A stretch of 64,000 nucleotides of DNA from Gammaproteobacteria bacterium. Lineage in GTDB: Bacteria > Pseudomonadota > Gammaproteobacteria > Enterobacterales > Psychrobiaceae. The stretch is taken from positions 45,258 through 109,257 of the forward strand of contig JABSRT010000018.1 of the NCBI GenBank assembly GCA_013214945.1, in the 5' to 3' direction. The notes beneath the pieces were generated by a model. It had not been told where the DNA came from, did no database searches, and saw nothing but the letters and a program-made list of their open reading frames with translations. A program made the position numbers and the translations under genes. Positions 1-9,277 of the stretch are shown here, piece by piece (within the stretch, counting starts at the first letter, position 1; each line of letters begins with the position of its first letter).

Positions 1-89
1 TCATAGTTAAAGGATAAGGCGATTAATTCCTTGAGTTTATTAGTCTTGAACCTTAACATAGCCTACCGAGATTATCAGAGGATTTGTAG

Positions 90-968
90 ATGTTATCTGG
101 CAGTATTGTTGCATTAGTGACGCCATTTTTACCAAACGGTGATGTGGATTATAAAAATTTAGAACGTCTTGTTGAAATGCATATAAAACAAGGTACCGAT
201 GGAATTGTGGCTGTTGGCACCTCAGGCGAGTCGACAACACTGAGTATGAAAGAACATGTTGCCGTTGTTACAGCGGTCGTTAATGTTGCCGCTGGGCGAG
301 TGCCTGTAATAGGTGGTAATGGGTCAAACTCAACCGCAGAAGCTATCGAGCTAACTCAGTTGTTAAAGAGTTCAGGTGTCGTAGCAATGCTGGGTGTTAC
401 TCCTTACTACAACAAACCGACCCAAAAAGGTTTAATTGCGCATTTTACGGCGATAGCAGAGTCAACCGATATCCCGCAAATTTTGTATAACGTACCGGGA
501 CGAACGTGTTGTGATCTGTTGCCTGAAACCGTGGCAATCTTGGCAAAAATTGACAACATCGTTGGCATTAAAGAAGCGACCGGTGATGTATCGCGTTTGG
601 CACAAATAAAAGCCTTGGTCGGTGATGACTTTTTAACCTTTAGCGGCGATGACGCCACCGGGTTAGAATTTATGTTGCTTGGCGGCAATGGTGTTATTTC
701 TGTCACCAACAATGTAGCGCCAAAGTTAATGAGCGACATGTGTCGTTTTGCATTAGCAGGTGAGAAAGAGCAGGCGCAAGCGATTAATGAACAGCTTAGT
801 GCCTTACACAATGATTTATTCGTGGAAGCAAACCCTATTCCAGTTAAATGGTGTGTTCACCAATTAAAGCTGATAGACAATGGTCATGTGCGTTTACCAT
901 TAACTGAACTTTCGCAAGAGCATCACGGTTTATTGACCGCAGCAATGAAGCAGGCTGGCGTCCTTTAG
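90..968 (+). CDS. dapA: 4-hydroxy-tetrahydrodipicolinate synthase
   Basis: Condenses pyruvate with aspartate semialdehyde, the first committed step of lysine and meso-diaminopimelate synthesis, in the cytoplasm. The 292-residue length is that of E. coli DapA and the whole TIM barrel is present. The Schiff-base lysine falls at residue 161 (GIKEATGD) and the catalytic tyrosine at 133 (YNVPGR), the canonical numbers, and the pyruvate-binding GTSGE motif is near residue 44. The ATG follows a GAGG Shine-Dalgarno. It lies 12 bp ahead of bamC, the same dapA-bamC order as in enterobacteria, so the two are very likely one transcript. The 89 bases before it hold no recognisable gene. Confidence 0.97.
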   Translation: MLSGSIVALVTPFLPNGDVDYKNLERLVEMHIKQGTDGIVAVGTSGESTTLSMKEHVAVVTAVVNVAAGRVPVIGGNGSNSTAEAIELTQLLKSSGVVAMLGVTPYYNKPTQKGLIAHFTAIAESTDIPQILYNVPGRTCCDLLPETVAILAKIDNIVGIKEATGDVSRLAQIKALVGDDFLTFSGDDATGLEFMLLGGNGVISVTNNVAPKLMSDMCRFALAGEKEQAQAINEQLSALHNDLFVEANPIPVKWCVHQLKLIDNGHVRLPLTELSQEHHGLLTAAMKQAGVL

Positions 969-980
969 GTTGGAGAAACC

Positions 981-2057
981 ATGAGAAATATTACTGTAGC
1001 TCTTTGCTGTGGCCTGTTTATGACTGGTTGTAGTAGTTTTACTGAACGTAACCAAAGTACCGGTAGCTTTGACTATGTCGCTGAGCAAGAGGCAAAAGCC
1101 TTAACGCTGCCAGCAGGTTATAGCGCTATTGAGTTAAGCAATCAATATAGTATTCCAGTGTTGGCCACAACGGCTAACAGTGCATTAGTTGGTCATAAGC
1201 TTGATATTCGCGCGCCCGCATTAGCAATGGCGGTAGCACCTGAGTCATTAATATCGCAAAATCGTCAACAAACAGAAATTGTGTTTGAGTCATTTAAGAA
1301 TGTAACTGAGTTTCGTGCCGATCTGTGGAAAAAAATCACCGGATTTGTCGACGTTCAAACGTATGGTATTAGCATGTCACGTGAGGGTAGTAGCTTAACC
1401 ACGCGTAACATTGAATCAGATCCTTTTTTCATGCAAATATTTGGCTTAGAAGAGCAAACACTGACTCAGCAATATCAGTTTGAGCTTAATGTTGCACCGC
1501 AAGGCCACCGCGCTAACGTCGCGGTAAAGTTGGTTAAACACCAGCAACAAGGTCAAGACATTGAACTTAACCAGTTTGCTCAGCGCCGTTACGAAACAAG
1601 AATGCTCAATGCTTTCTTGTCGCATCTGCAATCGTTAGAGCAAACCGATAAGGTTGCTACTATCGTTAAGGCAAAACCTGCCGTGGCGATGGAGTTAGGT
1701 TTTGATGACGAACAAAATGTCGCGTACATTATTAAGTCGCCTTTTGAGCCTACTTGGGAAAAGTTAGCGGTTATATTACCTAAATTAGGGTTTATGATTA
1801 AAGATCGCGATAAAACGCTTGGTACTTACTTTGTTAATTTTGAACAACAAAATCCAAATTATTTAGCTGTCTTATTTAAAGTAAAGCAAATAATGCCGAT
1901 TTATTTAGCGGAAGGGAAATACCAGATTAAGTTGCAAGAATCAGGCGCGCGCAGCGTGCTAACGATTATTGATAACACTGGTGAGGCTCTGACGGCAGAT
2001 AAAATGGCCCAAATGAGCAAGAGTATTAAAGAACGATTTGCCAAAAAAGCAGAATAA
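981..2057 (+). CDS. bamC: Outer membrane assembly lipoprotein BamC
   Basis: Lipoprotein subunit of the BAM complex that folds beta-barrel proteins into the outer membrane. The first 17 residues form a lipoprotein signal with a lipobox ending at Cys17 (LFMTGC), followed by a Ser-rich linker. The rest matches the NlpB/BamC plan: an unstructured N-terminal lasso and two helix-grip domains, 358 residues in all, near the usual 340-370. The position directly after dapA supports the call, because the NlpB sequence itself diverges quickly. A GGAG site precedes the ATG and a strong terminator follows the stop. Confidence 0.9.
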   Translation: MRNITVALCCGLFMTGCSSFTERNQSTGSFDYVAEQEAKALTLPAGYSAIELSNQYSIPVLATTANSALVGHKLDIRAPALAMAVAPESLISQNRQQTEIVFESFKNVTEFRADLWKKITGFVDVQTYGISMSREGSSLTTRNIESDPFFMQIFGLEEQTLTQQYQFELNVAPQGHRANVAVKLVKHQQQGQDIELNQFAQRRYETRMLNAFLSHLQSLEQTDKVATIVKAKPAVAMELGFDDEQNVAYIIKSPFEPTWEKLAVILPKLGFMIKDRDKTLGTYFVNFEQQNPNYLAVLFKVKQIMPIYLAEGKYQIKLQESGARSVLTIIDNTGEALTADKMAQMSKSIKERFAKKAE

Positions 2058-2082
2058 TTAGCCCTGACTAATTATCTTTAAA

Positions 2083-2116
2083 AGCCCCGTGCATTGCTAA
2101 TGCACGGGGCTTTTTG
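2083..2116 (+). terminator. Intrinsic terminator of dapA-bamC
   Basis: A 12-bp perfect stem (AGCCCCGTGCAT paired with ATGCACGGGGCT) with a five-base loop is followed by a run of T, 25 bases after the bamC stop. Confidence 0.95.
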
Positions 2117-2257
2117 TGCTCAGTAAAAAATATTCATATATAAATCAATAGACAAATCAAGTAGTAGCTTTGGTACTGCAGCTGTAGTATGGTACTTTAA
2201 CGTCAAGGGAAGCCTATTTTCTAGACAAGTGGCAGCCGTCAGTAAAGGAGGATTAAG

Positions 2258-2761
2258 GTGCAGCAGTTAAAAATAAGAACAGCAACCGCTAATGATTCAG
2301 CTGAAATTAGCGCGTTAATATCTCGTAATACCAAAATGCTATTAAATGATGATTTCGATGAAGACGGCTTAGAGTTCTTTTTACGCAGTGTCGAAACTCA
2401 GTCGATTCGTGAGTATATGGATCAAGGCTTTTTTTATTTAGTCGCCCAAGAAGCTAAACGTATCGTTGGGGTGATTGCGATTAAAGATAACCGTCACATG
2501 TTTCATCTCTTTGTTGATCAGAACCACCATAAATGTGGGATTGCAAAGATGTTGTGGGAGCAGATGAAAGCACATAGTCTCGAGCAAGGAAATGATGGTA
2601 CTTTTACCTTAAATTCGACCACCTATGCACTGCCAATTTATCAACGCTGGGGTTTTGAAGTGATCAGTGAAGCTAAACATGCGTATGGGATCCGTTACAC
2701 GCCAATGAAATTGGTCGTTAAACAGGTTCAACTAGAAACGGTTGATGGGCAAAATAATTAA
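2258..2761 (+). CDS. GNAT family N-acetyltransferase
   Basis: Predicted acetyl-CoA-dependent N-acetyltransferase of unknown substrate, 167 residues, a single GNAT fold. The acetyl-CoA pyrophosphate-binding motif A is visible around residues 85-105 (HLFVDQNHHKCGIAKMLW, a variant of Q/RxxGxG/A). The C-terminal LPIYQRWGFE is the usual GNAT motif B ending. The GTG start is chosen because a full AGGAG lies seven bases upstream. The gene stands alone between two terminators and is convergent with the helicase gene, so its neighbours give no hint of substrate. Confidence 0.85.
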   Translation: MQQLKIRTATANDSAEISALISRNTKMLLNDDFDEDGLEFFLRSVETQSIREYMDQGFFYLVAQEAKRIVGVIAIKDNRHMFHLFVDQNHHKCGIAKMLWEQMKAHSLEQGNDGTFTLNSTTYALPIYQRWGFEVISEAKHAYGIRYTPMKLVVKQVQLETVDGQNN

Positions 2762-2783
2762 ATTTGCACTGGAAATTTTTTAC

Positions 2784-2816
2784 AAAAAAGCACCTGATAA
2801 TTCAGGTGCTTTTTTT
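2784..2816. terminator. Bidirectional terminator
   Basis: A 9-bp stem (AGCACCTGA with TCAGGTGCT) and four-base loop has A6 on one side and T7 on the other. It lies between the convergent GNAT and helicase genes, so it can serve both strands. Confidence 0.92.
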
Positions 2817-2837
2817 CATATTAGCGAGCTGGTAAGT

Positions 2838-4064
2838 TTAGCGGCGACGTTTGTTGTTACCGCCAAAGGCACGGTCTTGGGCACGGCGCTTTTGCGCTGT
2901 GTTGGTGTTTTTCTTGTTGCTAAATACCTTGGTTAAATCAGGTTCAAAGCCAGGGATCCATTCTTGCGCAATGCGGGTATCAAGAACTGCCTCGACGGCT
3001 TCAAGCAAGTAGGTTTCTTCAACGCTTAATAACGAAATAGCTAAACCACTGCTGCCTGCACGGCCAGTACGGCCAACTCGGTGGATATAATCTTCAGCAA
3101 TGTAAGGCAATTCGTAGTTAATTACATATTGTAATTGGTCGATATCAAGACCACGTGCTGCAACATCGGTTGCGACTAAGGCACGAATTTTCCCTTCTTT
3201 AAACTCTGCTAATGCCCGCTCACGTGCTCCTTGAGATTTGTCGCCGTGAATTGACTGGGTTTTAATGCCGTCTTTACACATCTCTTTGGCGAGTGCATCA
3301 CAACCTTGACGGGTGCGGGTGAAAATAAGCACCTGTTTCCAATTTCTTGAGCCAATTAGGTATGACGTTAGTTCGCGCTTGCGGTGGCTGTCGACCCCAT
3401 AAACCACTTGTTCTACTTGCGAAGCGGCAGTATTACGTTGGTCAACTTCAATCAGTTTTGGATCATTGAGCATAGTTTTGCTCAGGCTAAAAATGGCATC
3501 ATCGAAGGTTGCTGAAAATAACATCGTTTGGCGCTGCGATGGCATCCGCTTTAAAATCCGTTTAATGTCGATAATAAATCCCATATCGAGCATGCGATCG
3601 GCTTCGTCAAAGACCAAGTGCTCGATATCGTCTAAAGACACAGTGCCTTTAACTAAATGATCAAGTAAACGGCCAGGCGTAGCGACTAAGATATCAGCTC
3701 CGGCTTTTAGTGCCGTAATTTGGGGATTAATGCTAACACCACCGTAAGCAATCGCCGTGTTAAGCTCAGTAAACTCGCCGTACGTTAGAAAGCTTTGATA
3801 AACTTGCTGAGCCAGTTCGCGGGTCGGGGTTAAGATTAACGCCCGTAACTTCTGCTTGGCAGGGGCCGATTGCGCTAGCTGCTGTAAAATTGGTAGTGCA
3901 AAGGCGGCCGTTTTACCGGTACCAGTCTGGGCACCAGCCATTACATCTTGCTTGTTTAAAATGGCAGGAATGGCTTCGGCCTGAATTGGTGTAGGTTTAT
4001 CATAACCTTGCTTTGACAATGCTTTAATTAAATTTTGATTAAGATCTAACGCGGAAAAACCCAT
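2838..4064 (-). CDS. rhlE: DEAD-box ATP-dependent RNA helicase, RhlE type
   Basis: RNA helicase that remodels ribosomal or messenger RNA duplexes. All DEAD-box motifs are visible in order: the Q motif (PTPIQAEAIP, about 24-33), motif I AQTGTGKT (45-52), PTRELAQQ, TPGR, DEAD near 152, SAT near 185, and HRVGRTGRAG near 330. The short basic C-terminal tail ends in KRRR after a GGNN stretch, as in RhlE/SrmB-sized enzymes (408 residues). N-terminal FSALDLN plus the IPAIL motif suits RhlE better than DeaD, which is much longer. The exact paralogue (RhlE or SrmB-like) is uncertain. It is a single-gene unit. Confidence 0.9.
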   Translation of the reverse strand: MGFSALDLNQNLIKALSKQGYDKPTPIQAEAIPAILNKQDVMAGAQTGTGKTAAFALPILQQLAQSAPAKQKLRALILTPTRELAQQVYQSFLTYGEFTELNTAIAYGGVSINPQITALKAGADILVATPGRLLDHLVKGTVSLDDIEHLVFDEADRMLDMGFIIDIKRILKRMPSQRQTMLFSATFDDAIFSLSKTMLNDPKLIEVDQRNTAASQVEQVVYGVDSHRKRELTSYLIGSRNWKQVLIFTRTRQGCDALAKEMCKDGIKTQSIHGDKSQGARERALAEFKEGKIRALVATDVAARGLDIDQLQYVINYELPYIAEDYIHRVGRTGRAGSSGLAISLLSVEETYLLEAVEAVLDTRIAQEWIPGFEPDLTKVFSNKKNTNTAQKRRAQDRAFGGNNKRRR

Positions 4065-4143
4065 AACAACCTACCCAATAACACGACTGAAAAAATATTT
4101 GGCGCAGTGTATCAGATAATTGGGCTTAGGTTCGTTATAGATC

Positions 4144-5868
4144 TCACAAGATTAAGCTATTTTGAGGCGATTGGTCGATATTTATGCCTGGACCACTGAG
4201 CAGGTTAATAAAGGCATCGGCCATTGTCACTTGGTGATCAAAATGATCGGTTGAATCACGCAATGCATCGTAGCCTTCTTTGCCTGCTAAGGTGTAACCC
4301 GACGAAACGCCGCGGTATTGTTGGTCGTCATCGATTGTGTGCCATTGCTGGTCGCGATAAATTTGCAACGAACTAATGCGTTGCTGCGCTGGGCTGGCGG
4401 CCTGATATTCAAAGCGTAATTTATGGGTATAGGGATAACTGCCACTGCCAGTACCGTTAACCCCATTGTCAATCGCGTTATTAATTGCGCCTTCTAATGC
4501 TTGTTTTAACACTTTACCGGTCACGACATAACTAATAATAGAAATAGCAAAGGGTAATAACCGACCACATATTTCAGCTTGAGTGAGTTGTCCGGCATTA
4601 ATTGAGACGCGAACCCCGCCGGCATTGTGAATTGCAAAATCGATTGGTTTATCTTTGCTGGCGCTATGATAAAAGCCTTGAGCTACTAATGGCGCAATTT
4701 CGCTACCATAAGGTAACTGCGCCGTTGGCAGCCGAGTGTGGCTTAGTGGTGTGTCGATGGTCGTTACTACCTTGCCGCGCATTTTGTCGACGGCAGGGCG
4801 GTAACGGACATTAATCAGTTGGGTAATGTGGTCATCAGCGCCTAATTGGCTAAAGCAGCTGCTGGCCTTGATAAAATTCGTCATGGCTAAATGGGCGCTA
4901 TTGCTAACAGCATTGTTTTCAATAGTGGCTTGCCAGTCATCGTTAATCATAAACTTGACCCCCCCCCGCATGTTAGTAACGAGCCCGTGTTGGTCAAAGT
5001 CTATTTCACAACAACCAATCGATTCGGCGTGTTGGCCGCCGTGTAAGATCAGGGTGTTATTAACCCGCTCGTCGGCGCATCCGGTGCTAGGCAGGTTAAG
5101 CTCACTAAAGTCGCCAGAAAGGGTATGAGTGTGGCCGCCAACAATGACACTGATGCCATCGACAGCTTGTGCTAGCGCCTTGTCACCTTGATAACCGAGA
5201 TGGCTTAATACCACAATGTGTTTTATGCCTTGCTGGTGTAAGTGGCGCACGGTGTTTTGGGTGGTGGTGATGGCATTAACAAAATGACAATCAGGATCGG
5301 GGCAGCCAATTTTGGCCATTTGATCTAATGTGATGCCGACAATCGCGATTTGCGTGTGTTGGCCATGCTCGCCTAATAATGGTTTAACGAGGTAATTGGC
5401 AATTTGGCGCTGGTTATCATAATAATATAAATTGGAGTGTGGTTTTAATGGCGCCGCTTTAGTTTGATCTTCCTGGCTTAGATCCATGTTGCCAGCTAGT
5501 ACCGGAAAGCCGACTCGTTTAAGAAAATCGGCAATGGGGCTATTGCCCAAGTCAAACTCATGATTGCCAATGGTCATTGCGTCTGGTTGCAGGCAATTGA
5601 GCAAGGTGGCGTTCGCTTCGCCTTTAAAGCAGCTAAAATACAGGCTGCCTTGAAAACTGTCACCGGCATGTAAAAATAACGCGGTTTGTTGCAGCTTAGC
5701 TGCGCGTTGTCTTAAGGCTTGCACGGCGCTAGCGATGTTGGCATATCCACCACAGTGAGCATCGAGTCGGTATTTGAGTTGATCGATCGTAATCTCAAAA
5801 TGTAATAACGATGGTTCAAAATGGGAATGGGTATCATTAATGTGCGCTAAGTGCAGGGTGTAAGTCAT
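4144..5868 (-). CDS. 5'-nucleotidase / metallophosphoesterase, UshA family
   Basis: Two-domain phosphoesterase that should release phosphate from nucleotides or related esters. The N-terminal calcineurin-like domain shows the dimetal motifs HINDTHSHFEP (about 9-19), HAGDSFQG, GNHEFDLG and GGHTHT; the C-terminal 5'-nucleotidase domain contains the substrate-stacking region near NAGGVR. At 574 residues it is UshA-sized, but it lacks a signal peptide: the mature-like sequence begins at residue 1, so it may be cytoplasmic, or the true start may be misplaced. The codons for RGGV (4959-4967) contain nine consecutive G on the coding strand, a possible slippage site. It is divergent from the DUF3545 gene across a PhoB-like array. 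Confidence 0.85.
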   Translation of the reverse strand: MTYTLHLAHINDTHSHFEPSLLHFEITIDQLKYRLDAHCGGYANIASAVQALRQRAAKLQQTALFLHAGDSFQGSLYFSCFKGEANATLLNCLQPDAMTIGNHEFDLGNSPIADFLKRVGFPVLAGNMDLSQEDQTKAAPLKPHSNLYYYDNQRQIANYLVKPLLGEHGQHTQIAIVGITLDQMAKIGCPDPDCHFVNAITTTQNTVRHLHQQGIKHIVVLSHLGYQGDKALAQAVDGISVIVGGHTHTLSGDFSELNLPSTGCADERVNNTLILHGGQHAESIGCCEIDFDQHGLVTNMRGGVKFMINDDWQATIENNAVSNSAHLAMTNFIKASSCFSQLGADDHITQLINVRYRPAVDKMRGKVVTTIDTPLSHTRLPTAQLPYGSEIAPLVAQGFYHSASKDKPIDFAIHNAGGVRVSINAGQLTQAEICGRLLPFAISIISYVVTGKVLKQALEGAINNAIDNGVNGTGSGSYPYTHKLRFEYQAASPAQQRISSLQIYRDQQWHTIDDDQQYRGVSSGYTLAGKEGYDALRDSTDHFDHQVTMADAFINLLSGPGINIDQSPQNSLIL

Positions 5869-5931
5869 AAAATCTCCAGCTAAAGAAAGATTTTAGCCTA
5901 TCTTATTAGTCAATTACTAGTGTTAAGCCTG

Positions 5932-6003
5932 TTTCATCACTTTGTGTTTTCGTTGTCATTTGATTGTCACGGTATCGTCATTTCACTTTCACAGTATTGT
6001 CAC
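5932..6003 (+). promoter_or_regulatory. Seven-unit PhoB-like box array
   Basis: Hexamers beginning at 5932, 5943, 5954, 5965, 5976, 5987 and 5998 read TTTCAT, TGTGTT, TGTCAT, TGTCAC, CGTCAT, TTTCAC and TGTCAC. The spacing is exactly 11 bp throughout. This is the geometry and sequence of PhoB half-sites (CTGTCAT, 11-bp direct repeats). The orientation points to the right, and a TATTAT -10 candidate at 6011-6016 sits where a PhoB-dependent promoter would place it, giving a transcript into the DUF3545 gene at 6050. Effects on the divergent nucleotidase gene are possible but the boxes face away from it. Confidence 0.75.
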
Positions 6004-6049
6004 ACAGATTTATTATTTTGTTTCATAGCCTAATAAGTCGGAGCATATA

Positions 6050-6241
6050 ATGAAAAGCAATTGGTCAGCACCAGAAGTGGCATTTGAATTTGAGTCAGAG
6101 CAAGTTTTGCCGCATAAACAGCGTCGGTCAAAGCCGCGTAAATGGCGTGAAATTGAGGCATTTAAAGATCGTGAGCGATTACGGCGCGAGTTGTCACTAT
6201 ACGACGGTTATGACTACAAATATGAATATGACAGTGAATAG
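6050..6241 (+). CDS. DUF3545 family small protein
   Basis: A 63-residue protein of unknown function. The core KPRKWREIEAFKDRERLRREL is the recognisable DUF3545 signature, a highly charged amphipathic helix, and the C-terminus is rich in Asp, Glu and Tyr. There is no signal or membrane segment, so it should be cytoplasmic. The ATG follows CGGAG with seven bases of spacing. The upstream PhoB-like array suggests it is induced by phosphate limitation, which I have not seen described for this family. An overlapping frame (6084-6281) is a shadow. Confidence 0.8.
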   Translation: MKSNWSAPEVAFEFESEQVLPHKQRRSKPRKWREIEAFKDRERLRRELSLYDGYDYKYEYDSE

Positions 6242-6307
6242 CTCGGGAAGTAGTGCGGTGAATGTACTGAGAGAGTATTGAGAGAGAGTTGTGAGTAGGA
6301 TTAACAC

Positions 6308-6367
6308 TAGTGTTTTAAATAGTGTTTTAAAGAATGCTGTAAATAGTCCAGTAAAGAGTGCTGTAAA
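6308..6367 (+). repeat. Five tandem 12-bp units (AGTGTT/AGTGCT type)
   Basis: Five consecutive 12-bp units end in AAA; the first two are identical (TAGTGTTTTAAA) and the others are GAATGCTGTAAA, TAGTCCAGTAAA and GAGTGCTGTAAA. They lie in the 3' untranslated region of the DUF3545 transcript, just before its terminator. The period and the AGTnnT core match repeats at 10785, 18371 and 48232. Confidence 0.8.
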
Positions 6368-6368
6368 G

Positions 6369-6407
6369 AATAACCGCTACGGTTGAGAGCTAAGTAGCGG
6401 TTATTTT
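6369..6407. terminator. Terminator between DUF3545 and the ars operon
   Basis: A 12-bp perfect stem (AATAACCGCTAC with GTAGCGGTTATT), a 13-base loop and a short T run. It sits between convergent genes and could serve both. Confidence 0.85.
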
Positions 6408-6439
6408 ATGGTTTACTGGTAATGAAGCCAGTCAATTAA

Positions 6440-7018
6440 TTAAGCGAGCGCTTGCTGCACTAAACTTAATTCATTGGCACCAAAGTTGATTTTTAATGCC
6501 AGTTGATGACCATTGTCAGACATTTTTGCCCAGGTTTTTTGGACAATGCGAATGATTTTTTCATCGTCATGTGCCTGCGCAAAATCAACAAATTGAAACT
6601 CAAGAAACACTAAACACGCCGCATCTTCCATCAGCTGGGTATCAGGGTTTGACTTAATATCCTTTTTACGGACAATGTCGTAAACCTTATCGCAACTGAC
6701 TTGATCATAACCATTATCGGCCATCGCTTGCGCCGCTTTTTCGCCGTGATACTTACCTTGGGCAATCCGCCATTTATAATAACCGGCGCGGTTCATTTCA
6801 AAGTCTGCGCGTGGTAACTGCCAGCGGCATAAATGCTGCGAGCGCGCGGCAATTTGGGCAAACTCACTTGGGGCATCGGTTAATTTGTTAAGCCAGGTTG
6901 TCATCTGCTGAGCATAAAGTAGCTCATTGGCGATTTCGTTACCATTGTCAATTACCTGAGTGGGATCCGCTTGGTGTAATAAATCGATCGCGGCTAATGT
7001 GTTGATTAATTTGCTCAT
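6440..7018 (-). CDS. DUF4202 family protein in the ars operon
   Basis: A 192-residue protein whose middle, QHLCRWQLPR ... GYYKWR ... YHGEKAAQAM, and later LMEDAACLVFLEF match the DUF4202 family. Conserved His, Glu and Asp residues suggest a helical metal-dependent or HD-like fold, but no function is established. The ATG at 7018 is preferred to the upstream in-frame start at 7060 because it follows AAAGG at eight bases and begins at the family-typical N-terminus. It starts 10 bp after the arsJ stop, so it is the fourth gene of arsR-gap-arsJ; a role linked to arsenate or phosphoglycerate handling is only inferred. Confidence 0.8.
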   Translation of the reverse strand: MSKLINTLAAIDLLHQADPTQVIDNGNEIANELLYAQQMTTWLNKLTDAPSEFAQIAARSQHLCRWQLPRADFEMNRAGYYKWRIAQGKYHGEKAAQAMADNGYDQVSCDKVYDIVRKKDIKSNPDTQLMEDAACLVFLEFQFVDFAQAHDDEKIIRIVQKTWAKMSDNGHQLALKINFGANELSLVQQALA

Positions 7019-7028
7019 AATTAAACCT

Positions 7029-8252
7029 TTATAATATATTCTTGCGATATTTTTGGTCATTATGTCTTGGAAGCGATATTGAAATCAATGCCGCAATCAA
7101 AATAAATAGCCCAGAAATTATCAGACAAGCGATTAAACCCGCTTGGCCATAAACCCAGCCAGACAATAACGTGCCCAGTAATCGACCTAACGCATTGGCC
7201 ATGTAATAAAAGCCGATATCAAGTGAGCTGGCGTCCTCTTGGGCATAACTCACAATTAAATAGCTATGAATTGATGAGTTTACCGCAAACACAATGCCAA
7301 ATATGATCAAGCCGATGATTAAACACCAAGCAACGGCAATTTCAAAATTGAGCGCTAGGGCAATCAGCAAAGGGATGGCTGATAATGCCAAGGCCCAACG
7401 TTGCGCTGACTGGCCGTCAGGCAGTTGACCACTGAGCCGGCGCGTTATCAGCGGCGCAACACTTTGAATTAAGCCATAACCGATAATCCAGCTTGCCAGA
7501 AATGCGCCCACCTGATAATGATCCCAGCCTAATTGGTCGGCTAAAAATACCGGTAACGCGATTACAAACCAAACATCGCGCGCGCCAAATAAGAACATCC
7601 GGGCGGCTGATAAACAGTTAACCTGACGGGTTTTGGCAAACAACTGACTAAACTTAGGCTTGGCCGATGCCTTGCCCAAATCTTGGGTTAAGCAAAATAA
7701 ACTGACTAACCAAACGGCAGTTAAAGCCAGCGCCATCACTAAAATGGCCTGACTAAAACCAATTAGACTTAATAACAGCGAACCAACAAAAAAGCCAATG
7801 CCTTTGAGAGTATTTTTCGAACCCGTTAGCAGAGATACCCAGCGATAAAGCTGATTTTGTGCATCTGCAGGCAACAAGGTTTTTATTGCACTTTTGGCAC
7901 TCATTTTATTGAGATCTTTAGCGATGCCACTGAGCGCTTGCGCCGCCATTACCCAACCGACACTTAAAAAATCGGTTGGCACCAGCAGCATCACTAACGC
8001 AAATACCTGCAAACCAAGGCCGATATTCATGGTGCGATTAAGACCAACCAGCGCGCCAAGGTAGCCGCCAACTAAATTGGTTACCACCCCAAAAAATTCA
8101 TAAAACACAAACAACATTGCAATGGCGAGCGGGCTATATCCGAGCTGATAAAAATGCAAGATAACCAACATTCTTAACGCGCCATCGGTCAAGGTAAAGG
8201 CCCAATAATTACCGGTCACAATCAGGTATTGTTTCAAGGGGGTGTTAAGCAC
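7029..8252 (-). CDS. arsJ: ArsJ, organoarsenical (1-arseno-3-phosphoglycerate) efflux permease
   Basis: Twelve-helix MFS permease of 407 residues. In the known pathway a dedicated GAPDH makes 1-arseno-3-phosphoglycerate from arsenate and glyceraldehyde 3-phosphate and ArsJ exports it, after which it decays outside the cell. The call rests on the MFS hydropathy, the N-terminal sequence [20 protein letters not shown] typical of ArsJ, and the 8-bp overlap with an upstream gap gene under an ArsR regulator. The ATG overlaps the end of gap, implying translational coupling. A general MFS exporter would be the alternative, but the gene order is diagnostic. Confidence 0.92.
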   Translation of the reverse strand: MLNTPLKQYLIVTGNYWAFTLTDGALRMLVILHFYQLGYSPLAIAMLFVFYEFFGVVTNLVGGYLGALVGLNRTMNIGLGLQVFALVMLLVPTDFLSVGWVMAAQALSGIAKDLNKMSAKSAIKTLLPADAQNQLYRWVSLLTGSKNTLKGIGFFVGSLLLSLIGFSQAILVMALALTAVWLVSLFCLTQDLGKASAKPKFSQLFAKTRQVNCLSAARMFLFGARDVWFVIALPVFLADQLGWDHYQVGAFLASWIIGYGLIQSVAPLITRRLSGQLPDGQSAQRWALALSAIPLLIALALNFEIAVAWCLIIGLIIFGIVFAVNSSIHSYLIVSYAQEDASSLDIGFYYMANALGRLLGTLLSGWVYGQAGLIACLIISGLFILIAALISISLPRHNDQKYRKNIL

Positions 8253-9264
8253 TGTCTTGATCCATGAGTCCGACCATAATGACTAACTCGGCCGCGCGGT
8301 TGGCATAACCCCATTCATTGTCATACCAAACATAGAGTTTAACTTGGGTCTGATTTACCACCATGGTCGACGGTGCATCAATAATCGATGAACGGGCATC
8401 GGTTCGATAATCAATCGATACCAGCGGGCGCTCTTCATAGCCTAAAATATCTTTTAACTCACCGCGGCTAGCGTCGCGCAGCAGTTGGTTTATTTCTTCG
8501 ACGCTGGTGGCGCGCTCCATCTCAAACACACAGTCGGTGAGTGACGCATTGGCCAGTGGCACTCGAATAGCATGGCCGTTAAGCTTTCCTGCAAGTTCTG
8601 GGAAAATATGGGTAATGGCGGTCGCAGACCCCGTGGTGGTCGGAATAAGGCTCATGCCACAAGCGCGCGCGCGGCGTAAGTCTTTGTGTGGGGCGTCTAA
8701 AATAGTTTGAGTATTGGTAATGTCATGAATCGTGGTCATTGAACCATGTTTAATGCCAATGCTTTCGTGTAATACCTTAACCACTGGCGCTAGACAGTTA
8801 GTCGTACAAGATGCAGCGGTAATGATCGGATGAATCGCTTTGTCATATAAATGATGATTAACGCCCATCACCACATTTAAAATACCGGGTTCTTTAACCG
8901 GGGCTGTGACCACCACGCGTTTTACGCCCTGATCAAGATAAGCTTGCAACAAGGCGGTGGTTTTCATCTTGCCTGAGGCTTCTAAAACCACGTCACAAGC
9001 AGACCAGTCGGTTTCGTTAATCGTTTGATTGTGGGTGACCTTAATCTGGTGTTGGTCAATAATCATCAGATCGTCACGGCTGGTGGCTTCAAAATTCCAG
9101 CGACCGTGAACCGAATCAAAATTAATTAAATGCGCTAAGGTCGCAACGTCGCCCGCGGGATCGTTTATTTGGACAATTTCAACCTGATCGCTTAACCACG
9201 CAACTCGCATTGCTAGGCGACCCATTCGGCCAAAGCCGTTAATACCCATTTTAATTTTTTTCAT
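8245..9264 (-). CDS. gap: ArsJ-associated glyceraldehyde-3-phosphate dehydrogenase
   Basis: NAD-dependent GAPDH. The Rossmann motif [10 protein letters not shown] lies at about residues 7-16 and the catalytic cysteine at about 153 ([11 protein letters not shown]), with the usual C-terminal [11 protein letters not shown]. Start 9264 gives the standard 339-residue enzyme beginning [10 protein letters not shown] and follows GGAAA; the longer frame to 9327 would overlap arsR and add unrelated residues. The location between arsR and arsJ indicates it works with arsenate in place of phosphate rather than being the housekeeping glycolytic copy. Confidence 0.94.
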   Translation of the reverse strand: MKKIKMGINGFGRMGRLAMRVAWLSDQVEIVQINDPAGDVATLAHLINFDSVHGRWNFEATSRDDLMIIDQHQIKVTHNQTINETDWSACDVVLEASGKMKTTALLQAYLDQGVKRVVVTAPVKEPGILNVVMGVNHHLYDKAIHPIITAASCTTNCLAPVVKVLHESIGIKHGSMTTIHDITNTQTILDAPHKDLRRARACGMSLIPTTTGSATAITHIFPELAGKLNGHAIRVPLANASLTDCVFEMERATSVEEINQLLRDASRGELKDILGYEERPLVSIDYRTDARSSIIDAPSTMVVNQTQVKLYVWYDNEWGYANRAAELVIMVGLMDQDSA

Positions 9265-9277
9265 TATAGTGTTTCCA

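Noticed and set aside
2838..2936. Frame 2742-2936 (+) running over the terminator into the helicase gene
   Set aside because: It starts inside the GNAT gene and is antisense to rhlE; shadow.
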